The position numbers and the translations under genes were made by a program. The notes under the pieces were generated by a model, which was given only the letters and a program-made list of their open reading frames with translations, made no database searches and was not told where the DNA came from. A stretch of 64,000 bases of DNA from Chrysopilus asiliformis. Lineage: Eukaryota > Arthropoda > Insecta > Diptera > Rhagionidae. Numbering within the stretch: the first letter of the stretch is position 1; the number at the start of each line of letters is the position of its first letter. This document shows, one piece after another, positions 22,986-33,101 of the stretch. The DNA is taken from the NCBI GenBank assembly GCA_964034945.1, contig OZ035961.1, positions 31,956,184-32,020,183 on the forward strand, in the 5' to 3' direction.

Positions 22986-23006
22986 GATGGCGCCCAATGG
23001 TATTAG
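22938..23006 (+). promoter_or_regulatory. short upstream ORF running through the inner primer site
   Basis: ATG at 22938 opens about 22 codons that leave the LTR, cross the primer binding site and stop at TAG in 23004-23006. In the 3' LTR the same ATG instead reads into the outer gag remainder. Whether it is translated is unknown. Confidence 0.4.
22988..23000 (+). promoter_or_regulatory. primer binding site, shortened Lys-like (inner)
   Basis: TGGCGCCCAATGG starts 2 bases after the LTR. The first ten bases equal the tRNA-Lys complement found in the outer element; beyond that they diverge. It could be a truncated Lys site or a match to another tRNA ending in TTGGGCGCCA. Confidence 0.7.
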
Positions 23007-23895
23007 ATTTGAAACAATGACTAAAGAGAAATCTTACATGTTGAAGAAGCAGTTTAGAGTCCACCAACCATATTTAGTTTAGTAGTTTTTTTTTATGAGT
23101 AGTTTGAAAAAAATAATGAGCATGGGTCTGAATCTCTGCTCCTGTCCTGTTCATGGATTGCATGAATCAGTGTCTGGAGAGAGATGAAGGATACGAGCAT
23201 TCTTATTATAATACATATTTTGTAATAAACCGAAATATTATCCGGTATTTGGGGAATCCCGAATGCTGTTGTTTGTCCTGTAGGCTCGTTAGGTTAAACA
23301 TAGTAATATGAAGTTTATCAAAATATATCATACATATTTTTTTTAACTTAGGGGATTAGCTGGGTTAACTCATCCTTGAGTCTCGTTGGGATGAAGTTTA
23401 CCATCGGCTGTCACTAGTTTTAAAAATATATTCGGTTGTCATGTCCGGAAAAAGGGTAGCTTTTTCACGCTGCTTGATAACCCACTTTAATTTAGAGTAG
23501 AGAATTTTTTCTTTGGTCATAATTTTTTTTTCATATCCCGGAATTTTCACTTAGTCTAGTTCGCACGGGGGGAACTGGGAGTTGCATATCCTCCTACTGA
23601 TTGATAGTTTGAAAGAGTTAATAGAAGGTGAATACGGGACTAAGCGCATTTCGATAAGATTGTTTTTTTTTGTAGGTTTATTTATTGTATTATTTACCAT
23701 ATATTTAGGACTGGTTTTTTGAGGGTTTGGTGTCATTATTAATTGTTTAAAAATATCTTGCATAGTAAAATACAAGATTATTGATTGGGGAGAAAAGAAC
23801 GTAGGTTTTAATTTTCAGAGAAAATAACTTTTGAGTATTACGGTTAGGGGATTAAGTTTTCGGCTCATATTGTAGTCGTGTATTTAACGGATTGG
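23007..23895 (+). other. untranslated leader of inner retrotransposon
   Basis: About 890 bases between primer site and gag start, AT-rich, with only a short antisense frame (23551-23775) that I regard as chance. Confidence 0.6.
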
Positions 23896-25926
23896 ATGGT
23901 ACGTACTAGGCGACAAATTAAGGCGATGCCGGAAAAAGGAGGAGGTCGAGGAAGGGGCAGAAAACTATCGTTCTCGCCTTATCCTAATGCGGAAGAACGC
24001 CAGCTTGATGACTCAAGTAGCAGCGAAAGTCCGACTCGGGAGGGTAATCGAATTGTAAGTCCCACACCCATGTCTTCAAGACCTCAGAATCTCGACTACG
24101 AGAAAAATCTTGTCCTTGGCAACGGCCGTTATTCCGCTCAACTTCCTTGGCTGTCCGGACCGAGAGAAGTGAACGAATCTGATCAAGGGGCGATGGGAGG
24201 TCTAAGTAGGGAAAAGACGACACCAGAGATATTAAGATTTACGGAAAACCAGAGTACATCAAAAGAATTGGAACAATCTGTCAGGAGAGAAATATTTGAT
24301 ACGGCTAAAGAGGTTAGGGGTTTCGATAAAATTTCGGATAAAGAGAAAAGAGTTCGTTTTGAGAATGATCGGGTAGGAACGGGGCAAGAGCCTTCGCGAG
24401 AAACCGGAACTATACCTAAAAGTGTCAGGGATAAGTCCGATGTAGAAAGAATTAATGAAGTTCTGAAAGCTGCTCAAGGTTTGACTCGAACTCTTGACCA
24501 GCAAAAAGATACTTTCTCGGGGAATAGATACAAGGGCTCTAAGTCACGCAAGAGCTCAGGTGCTCGTTTCTCCGAAGATGATCGTTATCATCGGGCAGAA
24601 ACCAAAAAGCCTAATCATAAAGCGCGTAGGTTGTATCAACCACACAGTTGGGAACATGATAAGAATCCTTCGGGGGATAAACAAGAAAGCAGTCGAGAGG
24701 ATCTGGTTAAGATTATTGAAAACATTGTTCAGTTGAGACTGAGAGATAAAATGCGACGGTCTTCTAGTGAATCCGATGATTCTTCTGCGGTAAATCAATA
24801 TCAATTGTCTCGAGAAGATTCTCGAAGAAAAACCCCGGGGAGAATTTCCCGAAAAACTGATTTACCATATGTTTCGGATGCTTCTCATGCTCGGTATGCT
24901 TGGGCTGATTCACCACCTGCACAGGTGTTAGAGGGTTCAAGGGTATCAGGTGGAAGGCAAATAAGAGGCGATTCGTCAACTTGGCGAAGGTCACCTAGGT
25001 TCGGAAGAGAGTGGAGAATTGATAAATGGGGGTTTAAATTTGATGGGTCGTCACCCGCTCTGCCTGTAGAAGATTTTATCTTCCGGGTGGACAAACTTGC
25101 CCTTTCTCAAGGATATTCTAGTTATGAGTTGGTTGATGATATACACGTATTATTATCCGGCTCCGCAGAATCGTGGTATTGGCGATTCATTAAGAAATAT
25201 CCAACGGTAGGTTGGGATGATCTAAAGTATGCTTTGTCAAAACAATTTAAAAGATCATCATCCGATTACGACACATTGAGAATTATCATGGATACTAAAC
25301 AGGACCCAAGCGAATCATTTGATGATTATTTTGGCAAAATGATGTCAGAATATTCACGAATGGAAATCAAAATACCTGAGCGAGATTTGATTAAGATAAT
25401 TAAAAATAATCTTAATCCTAAAATAGGCCAAATAGTCTTTACACAACCTGCTTTTAGTTTAGATCAACTCCGAGACATTGCCCGCGAAGCGGAACAATAT
25501 CTCGCCCAAAGATCCTCGTATGCTCCTCGTACTGGGCCCCCATTAGTGAAACGACAGGTTAATGAAATCGGAATATGTCCAGAGTGGGAAGAAGATTTTC
25601 AAGTTAATCCAGTAGAAGCCATAGGTGTCCCAAGGACCGCAAACATTTCTAACAGAAGAGATAGAGCCCATTATAAATGTTGGAATTGCGATGCCATGGG
25701 ACATTCATTCTGGGACTGCCCAGGCGCGGAGAGAAAATTGTTTTGTTACCGCTGCGGTCATAAAAACGTGTCGTGTCCAAATTGTCCTGAATGCATACCG
25801 GAAAACCGAAAGCGGGCCGAGAGGCAGACGGGGGAAACTCGACCCGGAGCTCCTCACCCCGATCAGAAGGGACTCCCAATTGCGTCAATGGTGACCGTGG
25901 AAACATTAAAAACATACAAATATTAA
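23896..25926 (+). CDS. gag: Gag polyprotein of inner retrotransposon
   Basis: The true start is the ATG at 23896 (MVRTRRQIK), not the in-frame GTG 18 bases upstream; it encodes 676 residues. Residues 1-370 are a basic, serine/arginine-rich and apparently disordered leader with a GGGRGRGRK patch near the N-terminus. Residues about 374-560 hold the retrotransposon Gag/capsid-like region (DKWGFKFDG, VEDFIFRVD, then ESFDDYFGKM), expected to assemble virus-like particles. A CCHC zinc knuckle follows (C595, C598, H603, C608), then a second cysteine cluster from C617 (CYRCGH...CPNCPEC), for RNA binding. The last 45 codons overlap pol in the -1 frame. The leader is longer than in the outer element. 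Confidence 0.93.
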   Translation: MVRTRRQIKAMPEKGGGRGRGRKLSFSPYPNAEERQLDDSSSSESPTREGNRIVSPTPMSSRPQNLDYEKNLVLGNGRYSAQLPWLSGPREVNESDQGAMGGLSREKTTPEILRFTENQSTSKELEQSVRREIFDTAKEVRGFDKISDKEKRVRFENDRVGTGQEPSRETGTIPKSVRDKSDVERINEVLKAAQGLTRTLDQQKDTFSGNRYKGSKSRKSSGARFSEDDRYHRAETKKPNHKARRLYQPHSWEHDKNPSGDKQESSREDLVKIIENIVQLRLRDKMRRSSSESDDSSAVNQYQLSREDSRRKTPGRISRKTDLPYVSDASHARYAWADSPPAQVLEGSRVSGGRQIRGDSSTWRRSPRFGREWRIDKWGFKFDGSSPALPVEDFIFRVDKLALSQGYSSYELVDDIHVLLSGSAESWYWRFIKKYPTVGWDDLKYALSKQFKRSSSDYDTLRIIMDTKQDPSESFDDYFGKMMSEYSRMEIKIPERDLIKIIKNNLNPKIGQIVFTQPAFSLDQLRDIAREAEQYLAQRSSYAPRTGPPLVKRQVNEIGICPEWEEDFQVNPVEAIGVPRTANISNRRDRAHYKCWNCDAMGHSFWDCPGAERKLFCYRCGHKNVSCPNCPECIPENRKRAERQTGETRPGAPHPDQKGLPIASMVTVETLKTYKY

Positions 25927-28900
25927 TCCGTAAAAACAAAAATATTTCAACTCAAACTAATCAAAATTATTCACTTCACCAGCGGTTAATTAATTATGAA
26001 TTAGCCAGGTCCCGAATTTTCTCAGAAAATATTGTCATTAGTTCCGTTCGTCCAAAAAAATCAATTATAAAATTGCGTCAAAAGTTCCAAGATCGCAAAG
26101 TTATGTCTCGTGAAATTTCCGAAACCACACTGAATTTGAAACCGGATAATAGACCATATGCAAAAGTGAGCATAAGAGGAAAGGAGATAAGAGGTCTGTT
26201 GGATAGCGGAGCCTCTATTAGTTGTATAGGGCAAGAGGGCATAGAAATATTAAGTGTAAACCAAGTACCTTTTTCCAAATTTAGCAGTTCAGTACAAACT
26301 GCTGATGGTCAGCCTCAAAAGGTTTTAGGAAAGATAAAACTGCCAGTCAAATATAAGAATATAACTCAAGACATCGAATTTTACATCGTTCCTTCATTAT
26401 CGCAACCACTTTATTTAGGAATAAATTTCTGGAGAATTTTCAAAATCGCTCCACAAGTAATATCAGAGATAAAATTATCTGAAAAACCTGATCCCTGTTC
26501 GCATGATTTGTCGGAAAAGCAAAGTAAACAACTCAATGACATTATTCAACTATTTCCGTCGTTTGAACGAGATGGTTTGGGGCGTACACATTTAGAAACC
26601 CATAAGATTGACGTTGGAGACGCTCAACCCATAAAGCAGCGGCATTTTCCCGTTTCACCTGCAATTCAAAATCTTATGGATGAAGAAATAGAACGCATGT
26701 TAAGATTAGGCGTAATTGAAGAGAGTTCAAGTGCGTGGAGCTCTCCGGTGGTTTTGGTTCGTAAACCGGGGAAAAACCGCCTGTGTTTGGACTCTCGGAA
26801 GTTAAATCTAGTCACAAAGAAGGACGCTTACGGGCTACCGCATATAGAGGGCCTTTTAAGTCGATTGGCAGATACCCATTATATAAGTAGTATCGACTTA
26901 AAAGATGCCTATTGGCAAATCCCTCTCGATGAGAGCTCCAAGGAAAAAACGGCGTTTACTATACCAGGTAGGCCATTGTACCAATTTGTTGTCATGCCTT
27001 TTGGCCTCTGCAACTCAAGCCAAAGTCTTACAAGACTTATGGACAAGGTGATACCGCATCGACTGCGTCACAAAATTTTTGTCTATCTAGATGATTTATT
27101 GGTCATGGCTGCGAATTTTGAAGAAATGTCTGAGTTATTGAGGGAGGTAGCACAACGACTTAAAGAGGCGGGACTGACTATCAACCTCCAGAAGTCGAGA
27201 TTCTGTTTCCGTGAACTTCGTTACTTAGGTTACATAGTGGGGAGTGGTTGTTTAAAGGTCGACCCGGGAAAAGTCGATGCAATCGCTAAGTTCCCAGTAC
27301 CTAAGACCCTAAAACAGACCCGTAGATTTCTGGGGATGGCGGGGTGGTACCGACGATTTATAAAAGACTACTCCTCGTTGTCTGCCCCAATTACCGACTG
27401 CTTGAAGCAAACCAAGAAATTCGTGTTTTCTCAATTAGCTTTAGAATCCTTTGAAAAGTTAAAGATAGCTTTAACTTCGGCACCGGTTCTGGTTCACGCT
27501 GATTATAAAAAAACCTTCTACATTCAATGCGATGCGTCGAATCTAGGCATTGGAGGAGTACTGTTTCAATTGGATGAGAATAATCAAGAAAGGCCCATTT
27601 CGTATATCTCGCAAAAGCTAACTACAACGCAAAAGAAATATTCCGTAACCGAGTTGGAATGTCTTGCGGCAGTAATATGTGTAAAGAAATTTAGACCTTA
27701 TGTGGAAGGACACCCATTCACAATCATAACTGATCATGCCAGTTTAAAATGGCTGATGGGGCAGAAAGATTTGAATGGGCGGTTAGCACGATGGAGTCTT
27801 AAACTTCAAGGTTACGACTTCCTAATTCAACATCGTAAGGGATCGATGAACGTTGTTGCCGATACCCTTTCGAGAATCTATGTCGAGAGTTTGAATGTCG
27901 AAGTGGACAGAATGGTAGAAATAGACTTAAAGTCCGATGAATTTAAATCTGAGGAGTATGATCGCTTGAAACATACCATTGCGATAAATGAAAATAAATT
28001 ACCAGATTTAATTGTATCCGATGAGTACGTCTATAAAAGAACTGACCATTATCGTGGCGATCCGATCCAAGAAGATTGTAGTTGGAAGTTGTGGGTCCCA
28101 TCCGGTTTAACCCATGAATTGATATTGATGGCCCATCAGCCACCACAAGCTTCGCATGGTGGGGTCAACAAAACGTTACACAGGCTGCAACAAAAATATT
28201 ATTGGCCGAATATGGCGAGCCAAGTGCGAAACATTGTAAGCAAATGCGAAACTTGCAAACAAATTAAATCTCCCAATTTTATAATGAAGCCAACGGCCGG
28301 TAAAAGGTCTTTGCCCGAGCGTCCATGGCAACGGTTATATATGGACTTTTTAGGCCCTTATCCGAGATCTCGAAACGGAAATTCTATGATATTTCTAGTC
28401 TTGGACCAATTCACAAAATTTCCTCTAGCCAAACCTCTAGCCCATGCAAATTCTAAATCTATAGTCAAATACTTAAATGAAGTATTTAGTATTTTTGGAA
28501 TTCCAGAAGAAATATTAACGGACAATGGAAAACAATTCACATCCAAATTTTTCCAAGAGTTTTTAAAGTCATATGGTGTAAAGCACGTAAGAACAGCTGT
28601 ATATTCGCCGCAGGCAAATGCCTCGGAAAGGCTAAATAGATCTATTTTGGAGTCTATTAGGGCGTATCTAACTGAGGATCAAAAGTACTGGGACAATCAT
28701 TTACATCATATAATGATGTCATTGAGAAGCTCTCTTCATACTTCCATCGGAATAACACCATACCAAGCAATGTTTGGTAATGTAATGATAAATCACGGTT
28801 CGGAGTTTGAACTTCTTAAGAAATTAGGGACACTTCAAGATGGAAAAGTACAGAGTATGTCGGGAACAGATAAGATGGGTATTATAAGAACTAAGATAAC

Positions 28901-29159
28901 CAAGCAGCTAGAAGAAACTCAAAACCAAATCACGAATAAATACAATCTGCGAGCCAGAAATGTTTCTTTCTTACCTGGACAGGAAGTTTATAGACGGCAG
29001 TTTGTATTGAGTGATGCCAGTAAAAATTTGAGTTCCAAATTATGTAAAAAGTTTGTAAAGGCTAGGATCAGTAGCCGAGAAGCCAAAAATCTCTATCTGC
29101 TCAACGACATGAGAGGCAAACCTATTGGGGTATATCACGCCAAAGATCTCCACGCATAA
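25791..29159 (+). CDS. pol: Pol polyprotein of inner retrotransposon (PR-RT-RH-IN)
   Basis: The frame is -1 relative to gag and opens at ATG 25791 directly after an in-frame TGA, so frameshifting must occur within 25791-25926. Counting from 25791: aspartic protease LLDSGAS (D138); reverse transcriptase with SIDLKDAYWQIPL, MPFGLCNS and catalytic YLDD (432-435); RNase H with QCDAS (D581) and TDHAS (D648); integrase with an HHCC zinc finger (H782 to C818), then D852, D911 and E946. The C-terminal module FLPGQEVYRRQF...VYHAKDLHA is an integrase DNA-binding tail. RT motif D reads NSSQS where the outer element has NSPQ. 1122 residues, no stops; the enzyme set for reverse transcription and integration looks complete. 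Confidence 0.95.
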   Translation: MHTGKPKAGREADGGNSTRSSSPRSEGTPNCVNGDRGNIKNIQILIRKNKNISTQTNQNYSLHQRLINYELARSRIFSENIVISSVRPKKSIIKLRQKFQDRKVMSREISETTLNLKPDNRPYAKVSIRGKEIRGLLDSGASISCIGQEGIEILSVNQVPFSKFSSSVQTADGQPQKVLGKIKLPVKYKNITQDIEFYIVPSLSQPLYLGINFWRIFKIAPQVISEIKLSEKPDPCSHDLSEKQSKQLNDIIQLFPSFERDGLGRTHLETHKIDVGDAQPIKQRHFPVSPAIQNLMDEEIERMLRLGVIEESSSAWSSPVVLVRKPGKNRLCLDSRKLNLVTKKDAYGLPHIEGLLSRLADTHYISSIDLKDAYWQIPLDESSKEKTAFTIPGRPLYQFVVMPFGLCNSSQSLTRLMDKVIPHRLRHKIFVYLDDLLVMAANFEEMSELLREVAQRLKEAGLTINLQKSRFCFRELRYLGYIVGSGCLKVDPGKVDAIAKFPVPKTLKQTRRFLGMAGWYRRFIKDYSSLSAPITDCLKQTKKFVFSQLALESFEKLKIALTSAPVLVHADYKKTFYIQCDASNLGIGGVLFQLDENNQERPISYISQKLTTTQKKYSVTELECLAAVICVKKFRPYVEGHPFTIITDHASLKWLMGQKDLNGRLARWSLKLQGYDFLIQHRKGSMNVVADTLSRIYVESLNVEVDRMVEIDLKSDEFKSEEYDRLKHTIAINENKLPDLIVSDEYVYKRTDHYRGDPIQEDCSWKLWVPSGLTHELILMAHQPPQASHGGVNKTLHRLQQKYYWPNMASQVRNIVSKCETCKQIKSPNFIMKPTAGKRSLPERPWQRLYMDFLGPYPRSRNGNSMIFLVLDQFTKFPLAKPLAHANSKSIVKYLNEVFSIFGIPEEILTDNGKQFTSKFFQEFLKSYGVKHVRTAVYSPQANASERLNRSILESIRAYLTEDQKYWDNHLHHIMMSLRSSLHTSIGITPYQAMFGNVMINHGSEFELLKKLGTLQDGKVQSMSGTDKMGIIRTKITKQLEETQNQITNKYNLRARNVSFLPGQEVYRRQFVLSDASKNLSSKLCKKFVKARISSREAKNLYLLNDMRGKPIGVYHAKDLHA
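25830..25836 (+). promoter_or_regulatory. candidate -1 frameshift site (inner)
   Basis: Gag codons here are ACG GGG GAA. A five-G run lets a glycine tRNA on GGG slip back one base with full pairing, and ACGGGGGARAC is also present in the outer element. The overlapping GGGAAAC at 25832 is out of phase for simultaneous slippage. No strong stem was found downstream. Confidence 0.4.
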
Positions 29160-29317
29160 TAGTATAACATCCTTTTTTTCCCGGCTAGCTATAAACGATC
29201 GTTTATGAGACTAATCTCAGGGTGGGCCAGCCCCACGTTGGACTATTTGAAATCTTTAAGATTGCCCACATTTTTCAAAAATATTGTTTGGGTCATCTTC
29301 AACCAATCTTTTTGCCC
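29160..29317 (+). other. inner pol-LTR spacer, no env
   Basis: 158 bases without a reading frame of note. The bases before the LTR (AATCTTTTTGCCC) are not purine-rich, so the plus-strand primer is not obvious. Confidence 0.7.
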
Positions 29318-31673
29318 TGTAGTGTGGGTAAATTGAGGAATTTCCATTAGATTTAAAATATTTGTTTTGGTGCTACAGTATTCAAATAAAAATCCTTAAA
29401 AAAATAAAATACATCGGGTCACACTAAGGCTGTCAAGAGCATTAGCTAATTACCCCAACTCCACTTACCGGAAACAGAACACTGGTTTGAGTATGTACTG
29501 AACCCACTTGAAAGATCCTACAGTCGAGGTGGTAAAAATCTGATGCCATGGATTTTCCAAAAATGCATCATTAACTGGAAAAGAGATTTGGCACAAGGGT
29601 GAGGCGTAGTGGAACAGAAGTTAAACCACTAGGATCTTAGATAAGATAACAACAATTTGCACAATGATGGTACGATGATTGATTAGAGTCCCTGGGGGGT
29701 AATGGTGCAGATGTGTAGCCGCTTAAAAAAACCCATTTTTAAATCACGCAGGGTGGAGAAAAGGCCACATTGATCGGTCCGAATGTGCTCTCCAATCGAG
29801 TCTAAATTCATAAGGGTTTCCGGCGGCCAAAAAGAAAGACGTATAACAGGAACTTTCATCCACTAAAGAAAGGAGAAAACGTGGTAATTCGGGTTGAACG
29901 AGAGTTCGCTCGAAAGGAATTCTTTAAAATAAGAATAATAAGGAACTGAGACTGGTGAGTAATTTTTCCAGGGGGTAAAATCAGGAGAAAAAAAGAAATA
30001 AAGCGAGTTTTTTTACAACAGTTGGATTCGGCTACGGAAAGTGTATCGATATTCGGCCACATTAGGCGCGATCGGGCGATAAAAAGGGGAAAATAAGAGC
30101 AGTTAGCGAGTGTGCAAAATCGCAGTCATATCGCCCACGCGATCCGAATACCGGATTCTAATCGTCCCAGGGTAACCCGTTCAATATGGTCCCGATAAAC
30201 ACCATTTTACCCAAAATGCAATAAAGGGCCGCCGGATTACCGTCTGAAGTCATTTGCGTCACAATTAAACATCGAAGCAAGTATTTCGACGAGGGAATTC
30301 GAAGGCGTGTTAAGAAGAGATCCAGGAAGTTCTAACCAGCCAACTTCATTCGTATAACGATATCTAAGAAGTCCTGTGATAAAGCAAGGAGCAGAATTTG
30401 GAGCGCCTGCAGCGCATTCGTAACGCCACAATCAGTTACCACTGTTCCGAGGGCATTCAGATCTCAACGCCTTCACGCCGTAAGGGGCGCAGAGAGTACT
30501 TCGATCAACGGAGGCGCCTCGTGGTCCACATCATTATCAGCGAGAAACAAAAAATCCAAAATCCAAGATACAGTTTGTTCATTGTCATCCATTGTTCTGC
30601 TAATCAATATTTAAATAGAATAGCGGTCATCAACCGAAAATCTTTTGTACGGTTATATTATACAAGGGAAGTGTGGTTCATGTGGTTCAATTATTGCATT
30701 CACCCATTAATTTAACAATTTAGTTTTTTTTAGCGTTTTTGAAAATTAATATAACACGATCGAAACGTCGAGCTGAGCTTGTGCGCACATCCTCAACAGA
30801 CAACGAACACTTCATGCAAACACATACATAAAATTAAATAATCAAACTACACAACAAACTGTGAGTACAAAAAAAAACTATGTTGGTGCAACTTAAAGTA
30901 ATATAATTAAATAAAACTTAATAGTAAATTTTAAAAAGTAAATGAGAACCACACTGCTCAAGTGTCTAGATTGGATAAGCCCATTCTTATTTTTAGTGTA
31001 TTTTTTGTTCATATGTTCATATTTATTATTATTATATGATTAGTGCATGCATTTTGTTTGATTATCTTGTTAGAGAATACGTATTATAAATATTCAAGGT
31101 ACGATTATTCAAGTGAATTAAAGAAAAATATATATAAAAATATAGCTAAAATATCCGGATTTGTATAATTTAGTCATTTATGTCTATGTTCGGTAATCTA
31201 GATATTTTTATACTGACAAAAGAGTCAGTAATGGAATTTTAAGTTAAGTTATGGAGGATATGTAACCCCGTGGTTTTAACTCTGGCGGACGGGGCTGAGG
31301 GGAAATGATTCGGACTCTGCTTCTTCAAGTTATCATGCAAGTGCACTTCAAAAATGTTCAATTTTGGTGATGTTTTCCTTATTTCCGATTTTCAATAGAT
31401 ATTTTTTTTTGCGAAGCATTTTAACGCGTAAGATAGTTAACTTAAAAGAGAGTGATAGGCACGGATAGTATAATTTTTTTTTGTTATGGTCATCGTTCTT
31501 CACTGGCAAGTTCCCACCCCATCCGACGAGCTCAAGCCGGCAAAGTTGGACCGTGCCTGGCCAGAGCGAAGAACCCTTAACTCTAAGGTGAGAGAAACAC
31601 CCGGAATCACCTATGTTTGTATTCTATGGAGGCTTTTGTTTATGAAGATCTCCCAGAAAACCATACTATAACA
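29318..31673 (+). repeat. 3' LTR of inner retrotransposon
   Basis: 2356 bp, starting TGTAGTGTGGG and ending ACTATAACA, followed by the CAAT duplication (31674-31677). It lacks 26 bp present in the 5' copy. Its ATG at 31626 is in frame with the downstream outer gag remainder. Confidence 0.95.
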
Positions 31674-31677
31674 CAAT

Positions 31678-33101
31678 TTAGTTCAACAGAACTTAAAACT
31701 TATATAACAGAAGCATCAAGAGCAGCTGTAGGTTGCCAGCAAGCTTCGATGATGCAGTCACTAAGTGATTTAATTAGGCAAGAGATTAGAAAAGCCTGGT
31801 CTAATAATGACGTATCACCAAATACTAAGCTTAGTCTTGGTAGTCGTAACAATGTCTCTGTTGATGACAGTCAGCCAGAAGGGATATTAAATAACCCTGG
31901 TATGAATCAAAGGCCAACATATAGGGTCACAGAACCTCCGACGGCGCAGCCATTACCCAATATTTTATATAATTTATCATATTCTGATAATTTACTATAT
32001 GATCGTAATCCAAACAAAAGTTGTTCTAGTAGCAACGTTGCGAACCCGACCGTTGATACACAACAATCTAACCTTCATTCAATACCTGAAAGACTTACCC
32101 TACAAGAACAACATCAACAATCCCAGCGGAATAATTTCCCAATTAATTGCTATCAACCTCCACCATTTGAGTCAAATCAAGCTCCGACTTATTTTCCATA
32201 CCCACCTCCGAATATTACACCCTATCAAATGTTCAAAGATCAATCCATTCGATGGAACCTAGATAAATGGGGAATAAAATTTGATTCTGGACCGAATTCA
32301 ATCACGGTCGAGGATTTTATCTTTCAAGTAGAATTCCTTCAGGAAAGTTATAATACTCCTTGGGATTTAGTTCTTAAAAATTTTCATTTATTGCTACAAG
32401 GAGATGCGAAAATATGGTTTTGGCAATATGTGCGCAGAAATATTCGTCCAGATTGGGGAACGTTAAAAGAAGCGTTAAAACGTCAGTTTAGATGTACCGA
32501 AAATGATCTGGACTTGACTAGGAAAATTGTAGATCGCAAACAACTTTCGCACGAGTCCTTCGATGATTATTTCAGAGAAGTATTAGCTATTCGCAATAAA
32601 ATGAGAAAACAGATTTCCGATGTTGAGTTTATTACCACTGTAAAGCGAAATTTAAAACCTTGGCTTACCAGATATATTTATCCAATGCAAATTACTACGA
32701 TTGAACAGCTTCGAGAAGCGTGTAAAACTACGGAATACTCATTCTCCAATTTCGACGCTATGAGAACCAAATCAGTAACTAATAATGTTAATAATGCTCG
32801 AAAAATTAATGAAATTTCATATTCGGATCTCGACTTAGAGTCTGAGATTGAAGATAAGGTAATTAATGCGTTGAACATACCGGAATCGAGAAGAAAAAGA
32901 TTTATTTGCTGGAATTGTAAAGCGATTGGTCATATGTTCATGGATTGTATAGCAGATGTAAGAAATAAGTTTTGTTTTAAATGCGGTGCTGATGGAATAT
33001 CTTCGGCGATTTGCGAAAGGTGCAAAAAGGGAAACGCACAGCCGAACGTAGCTCGCACGGGGGAGACACGTTCGACGCAAACTTACCCCGACCAATTATA
33101 G
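31678..33101 (+). pseudogene. gag: gag of outer element, capsid and zinc-knuckle piece
   Basis: Continuation of the outer gag after the inner insertion, in the phase set by the 20255 ATG. It encodes about 474 residues: a Q/P/N-rich stretch, the capsid-like region (DKWGIKFDS, VEDFIFQVE, ESFDDYF), a CCHC knuckle at 32907-32948 (C-x2-C-x4-H-x4-C) and a second cysteine cluster. The open frame extends upstream into the inner LTR, where ATG 31626 would supply 16 LTR-encoded residues. The 3' end overlaps pol in the -1 frame. There are no stops or frameshifts. As part of the original gene it is disrupted; as an LTR-initiated chimera it could still be translated. Confidence 0.85.

Larger units (their letters stand above)
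20604..31673 (+). mobile_element. inner Ty3/gypsy LTR retrotransposon, apparently complete
   Basis: An 11.07-kb element with LTRs starting TGTAGTGTGGG and ending ACTATAACA, flanked by CAAT (20600-20603, 31674-31677). It encodes a full gag (23896-25926) and pol (25791-29159) with no internal stops, all catalytic motifs and near-identical LTRs: I see two substitutions and one 26-bp indel. It is related to, but clearly distinct from, the outer element in LTR sequence, primer site and gag leader. It lies inside the outer gag in the same orientation. No env frame. It may be autonomous and recently active. Confidence 0.95.

Noticed and set aside
25832..25838. GGGAAAC in the inner gag-pol overlap as slippery heptamer
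   Set aside because: It is out of phase with the gag codons (GGG GAA ACT), so simultaneous slippage cannot occur on it.
20604..31673. Interpretation as a tandem gag-pol duplication within one retrotransposon
   Set aside because: The repeated 2.36-2.38-kb segments have TG/CA ends and CAAT duplications, and the gag frame of the outer element re-enters in phase, so this is a nested element.
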